Position numbers and translations under genes: made by a program. The notes beneath the pieces were generated by a model. It was given only the letters and a program-made list of their open reading frames with translations, had not been told where the DNA came from and did not search any database. DNA of 64,000 nt from Sapria himalayana. Taxonomy: Eukaryota > Streptophyta > Magnoliopsida > Malpighiales > Rafflesiaceae. Location: positions 1 through 64,000 of the forward strand of contig JAREIK010000526.1 of assembly GCA_029783825.1 (NCBI GenBank). The letters run 5' to 3'. Shown piece by piece: positions 34,611-46,771 of this stretch; position 1 is the stretch's first letter; every line of letters begins with the position of its first letter.

Positions 34611-37092
34611 GAAGTATAGGAAAGAAATTAACTATAAAAAGAAAAGGTATCACAATAGGAAAAGCATATAGATCGATTTAGAAGACCATATTATGTACTA
34701 CGTCCTACTCCTACTACAGATAGATGCCGACCCGCTTGACTTTTTTACTTTCTTACATTCGCCATCTCGTGCTGGTCTTTACGAAGAAGAGGTTGGACAA
34801 TGAATGCCCAGAATGCCATGTTGTTGCAACAAAGGGATATGAAATGGATGCCCCAGAAGAGGCCGCTAGAGGAAGTGATGCAATCCAAATTGTGGAAGGG
34901 TTTCAGGCAGAATACATAGCTATGGAAAAAAGGAAAATAGAATCCCAAGAGTGCGAAATACGGCTATTCCTCAGGCAAGGAGCGCTTCCTCTAGAGAATC
35001 TGGAATATGTCCGAACGGATTTCCCCGATACCGGAGTAGCTAAAGGAAAAGGAAGTGAAACTATACGAGGAGGGTGAATCAATAGGAATAGGTAGATAAT
35101 GCCCAATAGGGTCTTTGGCCTTTTTATCATCTATAGAATAAGCTGGAATCGGTTGTTCAAGAAGGGATTGCACTCAGGCTGGATCACTGACAGGATGTCT
35201 GAGGGTAAGGTAAGCATGTGGAAGAAGGCTTTTTGCTTCATGTTATTTGCTGCTGCCGCATAAGATGAATGGGAAGCTAATGCTAATTAAGCTATTCTTC
35301 TTTCCTTTCCGTGACATGAAAGCTAAGATGTGAGTCTTGCAGCTATTATCTCAAGTTAAGCTTCTTATTGACAAGTCTTCTTCAAGCGGATGAAGTCAGG
35401 ATAATAGCTATTTGACATGAAGTAAAGCATAGCGATAAAGAAAACATTTGGGGCGAATAAAGAAGGAAGCGACTGAGTCTGCTCCTGATTCTAGCTGGAA
35501 AGAGTGCTGGAAGAGCCCTCCCCGTCTGAAGAGAATAGATCCCTACTCTCGCTTTGTTAATTGGCCTTTTGTGTTTCTTCGTCTTTGACTTCGTCCGTCC
35601 TATTCAATCGGGGGATCAATAATCCAGTACTAATGTTAAATCCTTTTATCTTTCCGTGTGTGCCAGCTTTCTTTAAGGGATAAGAAAGATCCTTCGAATA
35701 AACCTTCCTTTTGTTTTTCCTCTGCTTCTTGCCATTCCGCTTCTCTGTCTCTGGTTGAGTGGCCTTATTCTCCTTACTAAGCTTGCCGAGTAGTCCCCTG
35801 TATGGCTAATTAGGCTATTAAATAAAGCATTCTCGGTTCCGGGTTTTGAATGGGATTGTCCTATCGAACCTAGAAAGATGGACTTACCAGTTCTTTCACT
35901 CCAAGACTAGTAGCTTTTCCGCCAACAACTTCTTATTCTTAATCTAAAACGGATCCATCAAGTCGCTATGCCCCTCATTCACATCTTGCTGATCAGATCC
36001 TGGAGGCAAAAGAGTAGTCGTACAGTAGACGGTTTTTTATATACCATTTGATATACCAAGGTAGGGTTAGCAATTTACTTTTTTTAGAGTACGCCAAAGC
36101 CTTGACTATATTCCTTCCTATTTAATATCATACTTGGGAGGGGAACTACTATCTCTAAGTCCAGAATAGTGGATGTAAAAGTACACTCATATTCACCATA
36201 CTCTATGGAGGGAGCCACTGACTGATGTGATCAATGGGTATGGAGCACGAAGGAATGGCATCAATCACTAGCTAACCTCACCAGAGATTCTTACCAAAAA
36301 TAGAGTGTAAGGGCCTGTTCATAATCCCTATTCAAATTGCTTGACTGATTCGTGGGATTCTTTCTTTTTCTTTTGGCTTTCACCGTGGCCATAAGCAAGA
36401 ACATCCAACAGGCTTCGATTTACCCCCGAGCACCAAGGTGTGAACAATAGAGCATATTCAAAACTCTCACATCTCCGGACAATGTAAGTTCAGCGTGTCG
36501 CCTCTTCTACTTTAGGAGGTCCGGTTGGTTAGAGCAAGGGGGAAATAGTAGGGATAGCCGATTTTGAGCTAGGGGGTGCCCACACGGGATAGGTTGGGTG
36601 ACCTAGAGTAAGCTCTGATTCAACTAGAGCCCGTGAGCCTTTATACTTTGCATGTCTGCTCTTACTTCTGAGACTCAGTATGCGGGATTACCGTTTGATT
36701 GTCTTGGTTTATTTCGCATATCTCTTTCTTTCTTCCGTTATTCTTTTATTTAGAGAGAAATCCCCCGGCCTTAGCTCATCTAGCCTTGGGCGGTTTTCAT
36801 AGCCAAATTGGAAAGATAAGAGTAGACATTCTTGGATGACTCTATTATTTAAGATTAAGAGAAAAAAAATAAAGGAGAAAGGCTGCCTTAGGTTTAGGAG
36901 TTGAGAAGAGTTCTCTCTGCTTTCATAGCCTAGTTGCCTAGCCTTTTCTGATCCCGGGAGATGGCTGTTCTTGAATCAGCTTTGAAAGAAGCTCTTGCTC
37001 ACGAATCTTCTGTTCTAGCTCAAGGCTTAAGACGAGAAAAACCAGGCTAGGGGTAACAGGATAAAAAGAAGTGAGGGAGAAGCCCTCAGTTA

Positions 37093-37140
37093 AGTACTGC
37101 TTGACTCAAGCTTTCTCGTGGCTCATGTTCTTACAAAGAC
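37093..37140 (+). repeat. Diverged repeat, partner at 47,532
   Basis: Shares GTACTGCTTGACTCAAGCTT and the downstream TTACA-AGAC with 47,532-47,590; the second copy is 11 nt longer between the two anchors. Confidence 0.7.
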
Positions 37141-38467
37141 ATCGGAAGATTTGATGCTTCTAGGAAGAAGGAGATCGGTCCTCCATCGCGGGTTTTGGTA
37201 TACACCCCGAAACCCACCTTGCCATCTGTCTACTCCATTGTCTTCTAGACAGCTTTGACCGTGAGCTGTTAAGTGCCTTTGCTAAGGTCCATGAGTGCTT
37301 TCTTTCAATTCAAACGAACTCTTCCTTCTATTTTCAAATCGATTAGTTGGAGCTGGGGGAGATAGTCATTCTTGAAGCAGGAGACGGCCTCGTTCCGTGT
37401 TCCGGAGGCTTCGTTCTGGGAGGGATTTCTTCATTTCATATCAAAACGTTAAGGTGAAGCTTTTTTTTGTCGATAAGCGAGGGCTTAGAATCCTCTTCTT
37501 TTGTTTTGTGTTGTGCCAACTTCTGCTAGAATGAAAGAGTCGTAGTCTTAGGGCAGTCCCCCTAGCCTTGAAACCCTTTCTTTAAAGAAAGATAGCTGGG
37601 GCCCACCCATGGAATCAACACCTAGTTCTTTCGTACCCAGGCAGCACGGGATGAGACTTTACAGACGACTTTTCGCCCTTCTGAGCTTGTTGCTATATAA
37701 TGAAAAAACAAAAGACAAGATTATGTATCTAGAAGTGAAAACGTACTTATTTGGCTAAGAAGCGCCATGAGTAAAATAAGGATGCGGGGCCGAATAGTAG
37801 GGAAGTGTTTCCACGAGTAAGAAAGCCTTATCCGTGTGTTGATCCTGGATAAGACACTCAGAAGAATAAAAGATGACACGAAGATGGTTAGCTGCAAGGT
37901 GACTGAAAGAAAGTCAGTTTTTCCTCAACGGAGGAAAAGAGAATATATCATGAATAATCCGGGATGAAGACATAGACCCACAGTGTGAAAGAGGTAAGAG
38001 AGCGCCATCTGCAATGTTAACAGAATCTTTGATAGGTAAAGGAGAAAGATATCACCTGACATGGAAAGATTGAGCTACCCTCCACCGAATAGCACAAGCA
38101 CGGATAAAACTGACCACATGGTCACTGCCCCGTCAAAGGCTATCTCTGTAGGGAAGTCTATGTTCGCTGATAGATTCCAAGCCGGGAGATTCGCTCTTAG
38201 CCCAGACTCTTTTTGGGGGAAAGAGGGGGAGATTGCTTACTCTCAGCCACTAGTTCGTCGAAGTAAAGAGATGGACTTCGCTTATGCCCTTATGCAGTAA
38301 AGAAAGCAAGTTAGGCGGGCTCAGATTCAATTCGAAGTAACGTAACAGGATTCGATCCATCTTCAACTCTTCTCTGGATCCCTCATTTTTCGAGAAAAGG
38401 TCCCATCCATCAATATCATGATTGGGTCGACTCGACCAGGCCAGATCCTGAGTTAAGTGAATATAAA

Positions 38468-38845
38468 ACGTACATAGCTGAAATACTTGGAATAATTCTA
38501 CCACTTCTACTAGGAGTAGCCTTTTTGGTGCTAGCTGAACGTAAAGTAATGGCTTTTGTGCAACGTCGAAAGGGGCCTGATGTAGTGGGATCGTTCGGAT
38601 TGTTACAACCTTTAGCAGATGGTTTGAAATTGATTATAAAAGAACCTCTTTCACCAAGTAGTGCAAATTTCTCCCTTTTTAGAATGGCTCTAGTGGCTAC
38701 ATTTATGTTAAGTCTAGTCGCTCGGGCCGTTGTACCTTTTGATTATGGTATGGTCTTGTCAGATCCGAACATAGGGCTACTTTATTTGTTTGCCATATCT
38801 TCGCTAGGTGTTTATGGAATTATTATAGCAGGTCGGTCTAGTAAT
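38468..38845 (+). CDS. nad1: nad1 exon 1 (NADH dehydrogenase subunit 1, trans-spliced)
   Basis: ND1 is a membrane subunit of complex I at the quinone site. The frame begins with ACG (38,468-38,470), the usual plant nad1 start, converted to AUG by RNA editing, and gives 126 codons without a stop. Residues 1-25 (TYIAEILG to LAER) form the first membrane helix; [18 protein letters not shown] follows at 24-41; the second hydrophobic stretch is about 73-90. The exon ends IIIAGRSSN, as in other plants, where a group II intron interrupts the gene; the TAG at 38,846 is intron. Other angiosperms have VPA after MYIA, so this copy lacks nine bases in frame (378 nt instead of 387). Arg86 and Arg123 (CGG) are expected C-to-U sites giving Trp, so the DNA is unedited. 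No other nad1 exon lies nearby, consistent with trans-splicing. Confidence 0.93.
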
Positions 38846-39100
38846 TAGGGGGCGGCCGTTCGGACGCCTATGAGACTAGGACCAAGAGGTCAAAATGGGT
38901 TTGTGCCGCAGGTGTTGAACGATCTACTCTACACAGGTGTGGGCTAACAAGGGCTAGGGCTCATCAACCCTTTCTTTCATTCATCAAGATGGCCCTGGTC
39001 GGTCACTTTTCGGGGCCGGGATCGATCCTCAAAAAGAGATGTTTCTATTCGCACCTCAGATCAAGAAGAAGGGTAGCTTGTCAATCTGGCCTCTCTTATC
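38846..39100 (+). other. Presumed 5' part of trans-spliced group II intron (nad1i394)
   Basis: The sequence following exon 1 (GGGGGCGGCCGTTCGGACGC and on) is where the 5' half of the first nad1 intron must lie. The 3' limit cannot be set by eye, and I did not fold the domains. The block around 39,570-40,150, with GC-rich paired-looking segments, may also be transcribed flank. Confidence 0.55.
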
Positions 39101-42100
39101 TAATCTAAATAAAGATTCGCTGTCTTTGAGTTATTCTTTTCTTTGTCTTTGTCCATGCTACTAAGGACCTATAGGTTCGCCTACTTGACTTATGAAAGAT
39201 AAGGAGAATGTTTTATTCAAAAAGGAAAAGGCGCTACTATACAAGACAAGACATTAGTCATGAGTAGGGTGTAGTATAATAGGCGAGCGAGTTAGCGAAG
39301 ATGCTTAGGCTAATAGATAAGAGAGCGTCGGTGTGTAGCCTTCATTCTACTATGCTACGCAAAGGTTACGAAGTCACTTAGCTTGACATTATGAGAGTCA
39401 AGGTGGAACGCCATACCTACATAGAAGAACCGCTGTTCGCTGACTTTCGAAGGTATAACCTTTCGCTCCTCTACTTAAAAGGAAAAGGGGCAAAGCCGCT
39501 TCGCACCACTGATAGACTACTTCATAAAAAAGTAAAAATGCTTTCGAAACTAAGTAGGGCGCCCCCTGCAAATCCGTAAATCTGAATAGCATGCCGAAAA
39601 AAAAGGAAAACGGAGGGTCCCATATGCATTTCCTTCTTTCCTGAAGGGAAAAAAAAGGACCCCCATCATGGTGAACCTCTCCTTGTGATCGGGATGAGGT
39701 AAATGCCTCCCAGCCGGGGGCGGATCGAATCGGAGTTTCCTTAGGTAGCCACCGACCAACAGTTATCCTGACACTTCCGTGCTTGGTTGAGAAGAAGCGA
39801 ACAAAGGTACGCTCGCTTGCTGTCTTGTTCTCTGCCGCGAACTGGGATCACTCGCCAGCTAGGTCAGATTGGAGCAACCTGTTTTGAGAACATCTTACCC
39901 ATCTTCGGGGACAAGGGGCGGAACGACCTCTCGATCTACTTCCTGCAGCCCAGGAATCAAAACGTCGTCTAGGCGTTCCCTTTTGTTCCGATCTTTCCTA
40001 CACCTAGGACGTTGTCTGGGCCAAGAGCCATAGTTAGTTGTTGTTTCCATTTGGTTGTTTGTTGATACCAGCAAGACCCAGCCATATCTGCTGGTTGGTA
40101 GTGAGAAGACTCTTAGTACCTGCATACCCAAATTGGGGCGCTGATTAAAAAACAAGAATGTTCTTTCTTGCTCTCCCTTAGCAGCGGGAAAGGAGTCTAT
40201 CTATCTGCCTAGCTTTGGTAGATTTCTTCCAACGCAATCCACAGAAATTCCACTGAATCCCTTGGTGGATAAGTCCGACACAGTGCGGAATTGAGTTTCT
40301 CGTCCGGTGGATCTGATCTATAGTTAGGGGGCAATACATACCAAAAGGTTCGAAGAAGGAACGCGCATAAGAGTATATAACCAACCCACCCTTCTGTATA
40401 ACCTATTCACATTAGTGAAGCGGCTGGATGCATAAGGGAAGTGCACGTTTGTGAGACCTTAGTCGGGATGCATAGGGGAAAACGGAAGAGCGTGGTACCG
40501 CTGCCCCTCTCTAAGTAAAGGTTCTCTCATTCAGCTAGAATGTAAGGAAATGGAAAGAAGCGGAAAAGGATCAAACGCGGTTGCTAGCATCGAAGAGAGC
40601 CGTAGCCGTCATCAACGATAAAGTGGGAGTTCGGACTTGGCGAACGAGCTCTTGCCACGGGAGAGGAAAGCGGGGCAGGCAAAATAACCATTCCGGTGGT
40701 TGATAGTAGAGCAAAGGGTGGTCGAAGATCAGGAACTACCTACTATACCAACGGAGCAAAGCCCTTTCCATACGCTATCGATTGGTATCGCTCAGAAGGA
40801 TTCTGGATCGATTCAACCGGAACTTCAAAACGATTACTGGCCGATGTTCCGGTATGGTGGGTGTACGAGTATACCATTAGAGTCCGTCCATACCAATGGT
40901 TGAGTGAAAGTCGTGATTCATCTCCACCTGCACCTACAGCAAAGGGAACTTACTTATGAATCTAACCTGTTCTTTTTGAATAAACCATCGGCTCATGGAG
41001 CTACAAGGGAATGAGACTGACAGAAAAGGGTGCCATAGTTATTATGCCCCAAACTCTACAGTTTTGTGATCATCCCCCTAGCTCACATGGACTATATTAC
41101 GCCTTCCAATGGATAAACGTTAGTACCCGTGGATAGAGATGTTTTCCCAATGATTGATAGATATACCGGGAGATAGTTTGGCAAGCAAGATATTCTACTG
41201 GAAATGAACTTATACGGGAGTCGTGGATAGGCCAGAGTGGTGTCGGGATCAGTGGCGAAATAAGGATAGCGATAGCGATGGAGGTCAACAATATGCTGCT
41301 ACCAAAGATGCAACTGAGGATGAGACGGGGAGTGCTTTCTCCGTCTCCCGCCACGAGCCGCCCAGGTGAGCTATCAAGGGATAGGAGTGCCCGTCCCTTC
41401 TCAACCGTACAACCCTCCCCCTCGCTCTACCCACCATGTTCAGTGCCCAAACATGGATATGCCTACCTACACCTTTCTTCTCCACCTCCCTAAACGGCCT
41501 TGTTTCCTTATCCGATCGATCTTTGGTAAGATCCATGAACCCACCGACCTGGAATAGAATGAGTTTGCTAATCTCTGTTATGTAACCCCCCGCCCTTAGT
41601 TCTCCTGTGCCCTAGCTTAGCCTTGTTGCTTAGCAGGGCTTGTGTTTGGTGAGGAGTTTACTTACTCGACTGTAAGGAGAGGAGCGTAGCCCCCTTGATC
41701 CTCACCCTCGGAGCGTAGCCGCTCGACTGTAAGGAGAGGAGCGAAGAGGTTGGGCCTAAAGAGGCGAATAGGATCAACACGAATAAAGACTTTCAGGCGA
41801 AAAAGGGGAGTTTTGGGCCTGATGAAAAAAAACGAGTAGGCAAGGGGCGTAGCGAGTAACCAGCTAATCTAAGTTCCTGTCCCCCTGTACATGAAGCCTG
41901 GGAGCACCCAGCTGGGAAGGTGCCTGGCAGGAGATAAAAAAGGTGATAAGCCGAGTAGACTTAGCTGCAGAACTAGCTCTTTCATTTGCCGAATCAATAG
42001 AAAGCCCTCTGACCACGCATAGCGTAAGCATCTCTTTCCTTCCCTTTCGGCATTGACTCTGACCTTATATAATCATGGTAGCTGCAACCTTAACTGGATT

Positions 42101-42599
42101 TGATTCCAAGGATGGGATTCAGGGATTGAGTCCTTTTCTTTTGGATCTGCTACTCGACCCGTATTCTGTTACAGGTTTGCCTAGCGCTTCCATTACCTGC
42201 GGAGCGGACTTTGAAGCCAATTGCCAACCTCCAGCATCCCGTTCTTCGATTTCTGATTCATTTGCATCTCACGACCAAGCAAGGGTTCACGTTGTGTAGT
42301 CGGAATAGAGTTGCCGGTAACCTTTGGCTAATAGCTAGCCTAAGAAGAGGCAACAGAGCTAGCGAAGGGGGGGGGACCCAGCTTTCTTTTTAAGTGCGCT
42401 CTGAAACAAGATACGTGAATTAAGTGAGATCTTGGAAAAAGTGGGATCCTTCGAACCGAAAGGACCGGGGAAAGAGCCCCCGCGCGTGGAAGTCAATTCT
42501 AAGCCCACTCTGCGGTAAGCCATTCCCGAGGAATACTTCTTGCAGTATGGAAGCTGCTACGTGGAAAAAGTAAATAGGTGAAATGCAGAATCAGGCTTT
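39101..42599. other. Spacer downstream of nad1 exon 1
   Basis: No gene recognised. Two overlapping open frames at 40,696-40,959 look protein-like but match nothing I know. At 41,664-41,739 the words CTCGACTGTAAGGAGAGGAG and CGTAGC/CGAAG occur twice around a Family B core. Confidence 0.55.
41664..41740 (+). repeat. Family B core with direct repeat
   Basis: CTTGATCCTCACCCTCGGAG (41,694-41,713) lies between two copies of CTCGACTGTAAGGAGAGGAG, about 57 bp apart. This looks like a duplication of the neighbourhood around the core. Confidence 0.75.
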
Positions 42600-43035
42600 T
42601 CTGGTGGAAGAAGAGAGACTTTGGGGCCAGGAGTGCCCCCAGTGAGTGGTCGAGAGCGCAGATGTACAATCTAAATTGTCGTCCTCTGGTGCAGGGGCCG
42701 CTAATACCGGCGGCTTAGTCAGATATTCTTTTATGCTTTCGAATGCATCTTGGCATGCTTGGTTCCAGACAAACTCCACTCATTTTTTCATTAGACGAGA
42801 AAAGGGTTGGCACTTGCCTTATATATTGGCAATAAACTAGATAGTTTCCTTTCCTTGAAGTAGGAATAAAAACCAGTTTGACCTCAATCTTCTGTATATT
42901 AGAAGATCACCCCCTGACGATACTCCGAAGAAGCACTTTAGAGGGTTCATCTTCAGGTTGCCTAAGGAAGAGAAGACTTGTCATCAATCTGCCAAGTGGT
43001 CTTCGAAAGTGCCTCGGTTTACACATTCAAAAAGA
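42600..43035 (-). mobile_element. Ty3/gypsy RT to RNase H fragment, internally deleted
   Basis: On the minus strand from about 43,035: TFEDHLAD, a stop, QVFS, then LKMNPLKCFFGVSSG (about 42,960-42,915), the tail of the reverse transcriptase after its catalytic box. After a gap where about 60-70 nt of the usual sequence is missing, LLQGK, FIANI, GKCQPFSRLMKK, VEFVWNQACQDAFESIKEYL and TKPPVLAAP follow, the RT-RNase H connection. LYICALDHSLGALLA, the beginning of RNase H, is in a shifted frame at about 42,660-42,615. Stops and frameshifts make it a fossil. No LTRs. It lies in the opposite orientation to the gag and protease fragments, so the three are separate captures or have been rearranged. 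Confidence 0.9.
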
Positions 43036-44850
43036 AAAAAGAGAGGGGAAGGGCCGCTTAGAAGAATCCTTAGTACAAAGCGTGCAAGGTTGGGCCACTT
43101 TCAAGGTCGAAGGTTTCCCTGTGCTTGGCTACGAAATTAGGCGCTATTCGGCTATTCTTTCCAACGTGAGTTGAATAAGTTGAATAAAAGGTTTCTGGGA
43201 TATTTGATATAGAAAATCTCCCCTTCTTCTCTCCGGTATATATCCTCTTTCCTTCCCCCCCGGTCTTATAGTACAATAAAGCACGAAGGAAAGCATTATA
43301 TATAACCACGAGGCTGTATTATACCTTTCTTTCGCCTATATCGGTGTGTGATGAAAGGTCTCCATTGAAGTAGCTATAGGAAGCAAAGCACAAGTTTAAG
43401 AGTAAGCTAGCAAGGATGGGAACTGGATTTGCACCAGTAGGCATCCTTCCCCACTTTCCTCCAATGTACAACTTGACTGCGTGAGCCTAGCTAGTACACT
43501 GCGCTAAACTTATAGCAGCCTGCGGCCTGCGTAAATAAAAGGTACTATTGCTTAGGATCGATACCTCCCTTCCCTGTTAGCTGACAACAAACTTTCCGCT
43601 ACTGTTGCTAAAGCAGTTGGTTCGTTCAGTTGGTGCTGTCAGATGGTGCAGCTTGCGCTAGGGTTAGGAAGCTCAGTCTGAGTAGGTTTGTTAGTTCACA
43701 GCGTCGAAGTATGAAAGCAGAAGGCCAGCTACTATATGATCGTACACGACTAAAGCTAGCTCATCAAGTTGTTTCAATCGAGCGCATAATGCCGGCTAAG
43801 AAATGAAGACTCAGCCTGAGTATTAGTAATTAGTAAATAGATACTTGAAATAGAGTTGACTGTCGGATGCCTTGACTTCTTACTTTGAGTAGAGTTAGGA
43901 GCACAGACCCTAAATAGATCTTTCTGCTTCCCTACTCACTCATCTAAAGTAGTCGCATACTTCATGACCAATCTTGTAAAGAATAGAGGACAACTTTGTT
44001 CTTTCAGCATCCAGCCACGCCACCGAAGACTTGTCAATAAGAATCCTAAAGGAAGAAAGTATGCAAAACATCGGGAGGATTCACTCTTCAGCAATACCAC
44101 TTCTTTCGAGGGCAAATAACTCATACTTCCCACGTCAATCAAGGACTTAGACAAGGTGAAACAAAAAAGGTCGAAAGAGCACGTCCAGCCATTTTGCAAG
44201 AATTAGAGTCATTTGACATGAAATAGTCCATTTAAAAATCTTCTTCTCGGCTCAAAAAAGTGGATGGGCCAGAAATGTCAACCAAGGAATCTACTCCAAA
44301 GTCATAATTACCAAGCCACAGGAGCAATCTTCAATTCTCATTCTTCATTCTCTCTCCTCTTCCCAATATCCAGCCAGCGCTGCTAAGCAACCTCGAACGA
44401 AACCCTCTTTTTCTCTATCTCTCGGAAATAGCTACCAAAGAAGGAATCTGATGCACCAGTGGGTTCTCAATCTTATGAAATAACGTATCATAAGGCCCAC
44501 TTAATGGATCCAACGAAGAGCTATCAACAGCGAATGAACCTCCCTCTCAACTAATCGGGATCGACTTAACCAGATAAGCTTTCCTATGCTGTGGAGCCTA
44601 CTTCTCTAAGTCCATATCTTCCGGCATCACCATTTCAAAGCAATTCTTTGATAGCTGGGAGACCCACTTGTTATGACCTATCTAACTAATAGGCAGCCTG
44701 AACCCACGAATGTAGGTGAATAACCATCTTCCCGAAACTTCAACCTGTACCCGCCCATAAATACCTGGCCAATTGCTTCACTTCCAGTCCCAGGTAACCT
44801 CCTTTCTCCGGCAGCAACTACCCGACCCTTCGATGCCTCCCTCGAAGTCA
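43036..44850. other. Spacer
   Basis: No gene recognised. A hairpin at 43,412-43,448 pairs AAGGATG with CATCCTT and, inside, ACTGG with CCAGT around a 7-nt loop. The region at 43,540-43,760 has the low-complexity style of the 10-12 kb tract. Confidence 0.55.
43412..43448. other. Two-stem hairpin
   Basis: A 7-bp outer stem, 3-by-3 internal loop, 5-bp inner stem and 7-nt loop. The inner arm resembles a tRNA T-arm on the minus strand (TGCAAAT loop), but no acceptor, D-arm or anticodon arm fits. It may act as an RNA 3'-end stabiliser or may be chance. Confidence 0.5.
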
Positions 44851-45006
44851 AAACTCTCCTCTCCAGTGGCTAGGGCCCCTCCTTTCCTTCAACTAATTCA
44901 AGCGATTCTTTCAGTAGGAAAGTCATCTCACTGAACATTGGATTATATACTCGTGAACATTACAACCAGAGTATACATTTACATTTCAACTTTCTATTTC
45001 TCCCCG
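44851..45006 (+). repeat. Diverged ~155-bp repeat, partner at 58,995-59,149 (inverted)
   Basis: From AACTCTCCTCTC to TTTCTCCCC this stretch aligns with the reverse complement of 58,995-59,149. It shares CCTTCAACTAATTCAAGCGA and CTCACTGAACATTGGATTAT, then TTACAACCA and GTATACATTTACAT, with small indels between. The origin is unknown; each copy lies next to retrotransposon debris. Confidence 0.85.
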
Positions 45007-45069
45007 AACGCACAAGAAAAGGTAGAAGTGAGCTTCCTAAAGTTAGAATGAGGAAGAGATCTTAGCCAT

Positions 45070-45330
45070 CGGTGACCTTCATCTCAAAGCATCGCGACAG
45101 AGAATGAATAAGCGAGCGGATACCAGCTACATCGCTTCCAATGAAGAACAATAATGCCCGAAGTAGAGCATTGAACTCATCCTGCATGGATGCGCGCCAT
45201 TCTGGTACCTTCGAAGCCTGAGAGAAGCAGATAAAAGAAGCATCGGATTGAAGAGCAAGAAAGCAGATAGTGAGTGGCGGAGAAGACCTTAGGTTTCCCA
45301 TCCCTCGACCGATGATGACGTGACACGGTG
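45070..45330 (-). mobile_element. Ty1/copia RT fragment with large internal deletion
   Basis: On the minus strand, HHRSRDGKPKVFSATHYLL and then SFICFSQASKVPEWRASMQD with EFNALL mark the region just before the copia reverse transcriptase. The frame then jumps directly to IGSDVAGIRSLIHSLSRCFEMK, which in intact copia elements lies after the catalytic YVDD box. The whole RT core, roughly 600 nt by family comparison, is missing. The order is right and the junction is open in frame. The fragment ends at a TAA (45,062). Confidence 0.85.
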
Positions 45331-45725
45331 GCAGAAGATGATGGTGGTGGTGTAGTCATGTCAAGTACACCTAGAACCTTGATCAAAGGCCAATGGAGGA
45401 CCAGAAGTCAGGAGCAACCTCAGTCGCAGTAACAGCAGGCTGGTCGAAGATCAGGAGTGGCGCATCAACAGAAGAGGGCGACGAGACGTCACAAGAGAAA
45501 GGCTCAGACGAGCAAGGAGCAACGCGGCTGCACTGGAGAAATGGTAGGTGATAGAGATGGGGGAGTGAGATGCAACTCTCTCTCGCGCCTTTCTTCAGCT
45601 TGTTCCTGTTCGTCTATTCGGGATGGGGCAGGCAGCCCACATACATGAAGAGAAGAAGAGAGGGTGATTCCTTAGCCATTAGAGCCTGACTCTATAGGGG
45701 CGTGCTAAGTAACAAGTGATTTCCT

Positions 45726-45738
45726 ACCACTCCGTGGG
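45726..45738 (+). repeat. Family A element, A4 variant
   Basis: ACCACTCCGTGGG, the same variant as at 3092 and 63,834, preceded by TTTCCT. Confidence 0.75.
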
Positions 45739-45908
45739 TACTAGCACTAAGTAAAGTAAGCAAGCTACCTTGATATTAAGGTGTCAAAGCGGAAGCAACC
45801 GATGCTTTGGTCATTCGACTCCTTGCTGCCAGTCCAGTCCGTGCTTGCTGTCATGCTGGCAAAAGCAGGGGTTTTGGCCGTATTTGACTCTCGTCGTATG
45901 AAAGCGAG

Positions 45909-45943
<35 letters not shown>

Positions 45944-46758
45944 TAAGGTCAGAAAAAAGATACCCCTAGAAGAGAAAGCCGTGCAACCAGAGTTCCCCTG
46001 ACTATATAAGGGGGGGCGGAGCGCTAAGAAAGAGAAAGCGTGATCACTATACGAAATGAAGCAGCGGCTAGCACGCTAAGATCAACCACTTATCGAAAGG
46101 GAAACCAACGGGAGAGGAAGTGAAAACTAGCTCGACCACCAGGGAGAGGAAGGCTGACTCAGGATGCATAGGTTGAGGGCTCTAGGTGACGAAGGCTGAG
46201 TTGGTTGACTCTCAAGTCGGAGCTCTGCTCTCCGCTTTATTCGCTTTCTTACTTTGGCTTGCTTCTTCGATCCGGGATACTCCATTCTCACCGAGACCTA
46301 TCTCCTAAATCCTCTTTGCTACCTATTATCCTAGATTTGCAGCGGATTGCCTGCACTTGATTTGTTTATTGGAGTTCGTAGCCCTTTCCGGGGTGCAACC
46401 AAAGCATCCTCCCTCCTTGCATGATAACAGATGAGGAGCTGGAGAGTCCACCCTTGTCCGAACCCACGAGGCCGATCTCAACTCGCCAGGCAGGGCAGCT
46501 GACCTATATTTTTATATATAACCATCTAGGTTAGCACATCCTTTGTGTCTCAATCCGCAGCTTGTTTGCTTGATCTTCATCGGATTATCCGTATCCTTTC
46601 TCATCTTATTCTCCTTCTAATGCTAAAGGGCTTAGGCTTCTTCCTTTATTACTAGCATTGATAGCTTAAATATCCACTTCGAACTATGCCAACCAATGTT
46701 GTTCTTCTCTCGTTGAGTAACGTAATGAATGATTCGATTCTGGGATCTCCCCAACCCT

Positions 46759-46771
46759 ACCGCTCCGTGGG
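46759..46771 (+). repeat. Family A element, exact
   Basis: Exact consensus between CCAACCCT and ATCGAAAG. Confidence 0.8.

Larger units (their letters stand above)
32116..38467. other. Spacer upstream of nad1 exon 1
   Basis: About 6.3 kb without a convincing gene. Open frames at 34,724-35,077 (117 aa) and 38,061-38,300 (79 aa) are not recognised. The T-arm-like hairpin at about 33,950 (GCTGGTTCGAGTCCAGC) resembles that of plastid trnY, but no tRNA body precedes it. A Family A variant is at 33,733 and a diverged repeat at 37,093. Confidence 0.55.

Noticed and set aside
34724..35077. 117-codon open frame, charged
   Set aside because: No recognisable motif, no neighbours of the same kind, and chance length.
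40366..40380. GCATAAGAGTATA, close to the CRTA-type plant mitochondrial promoter
   Set aside because: The core alone is too short and frequent, and no gene follows.
40696..40959. 87-codon open frame near nad1 exon 1
   Set aside because: Looks protein-like, but two overlapping frames look equally so and neither matches a known family.
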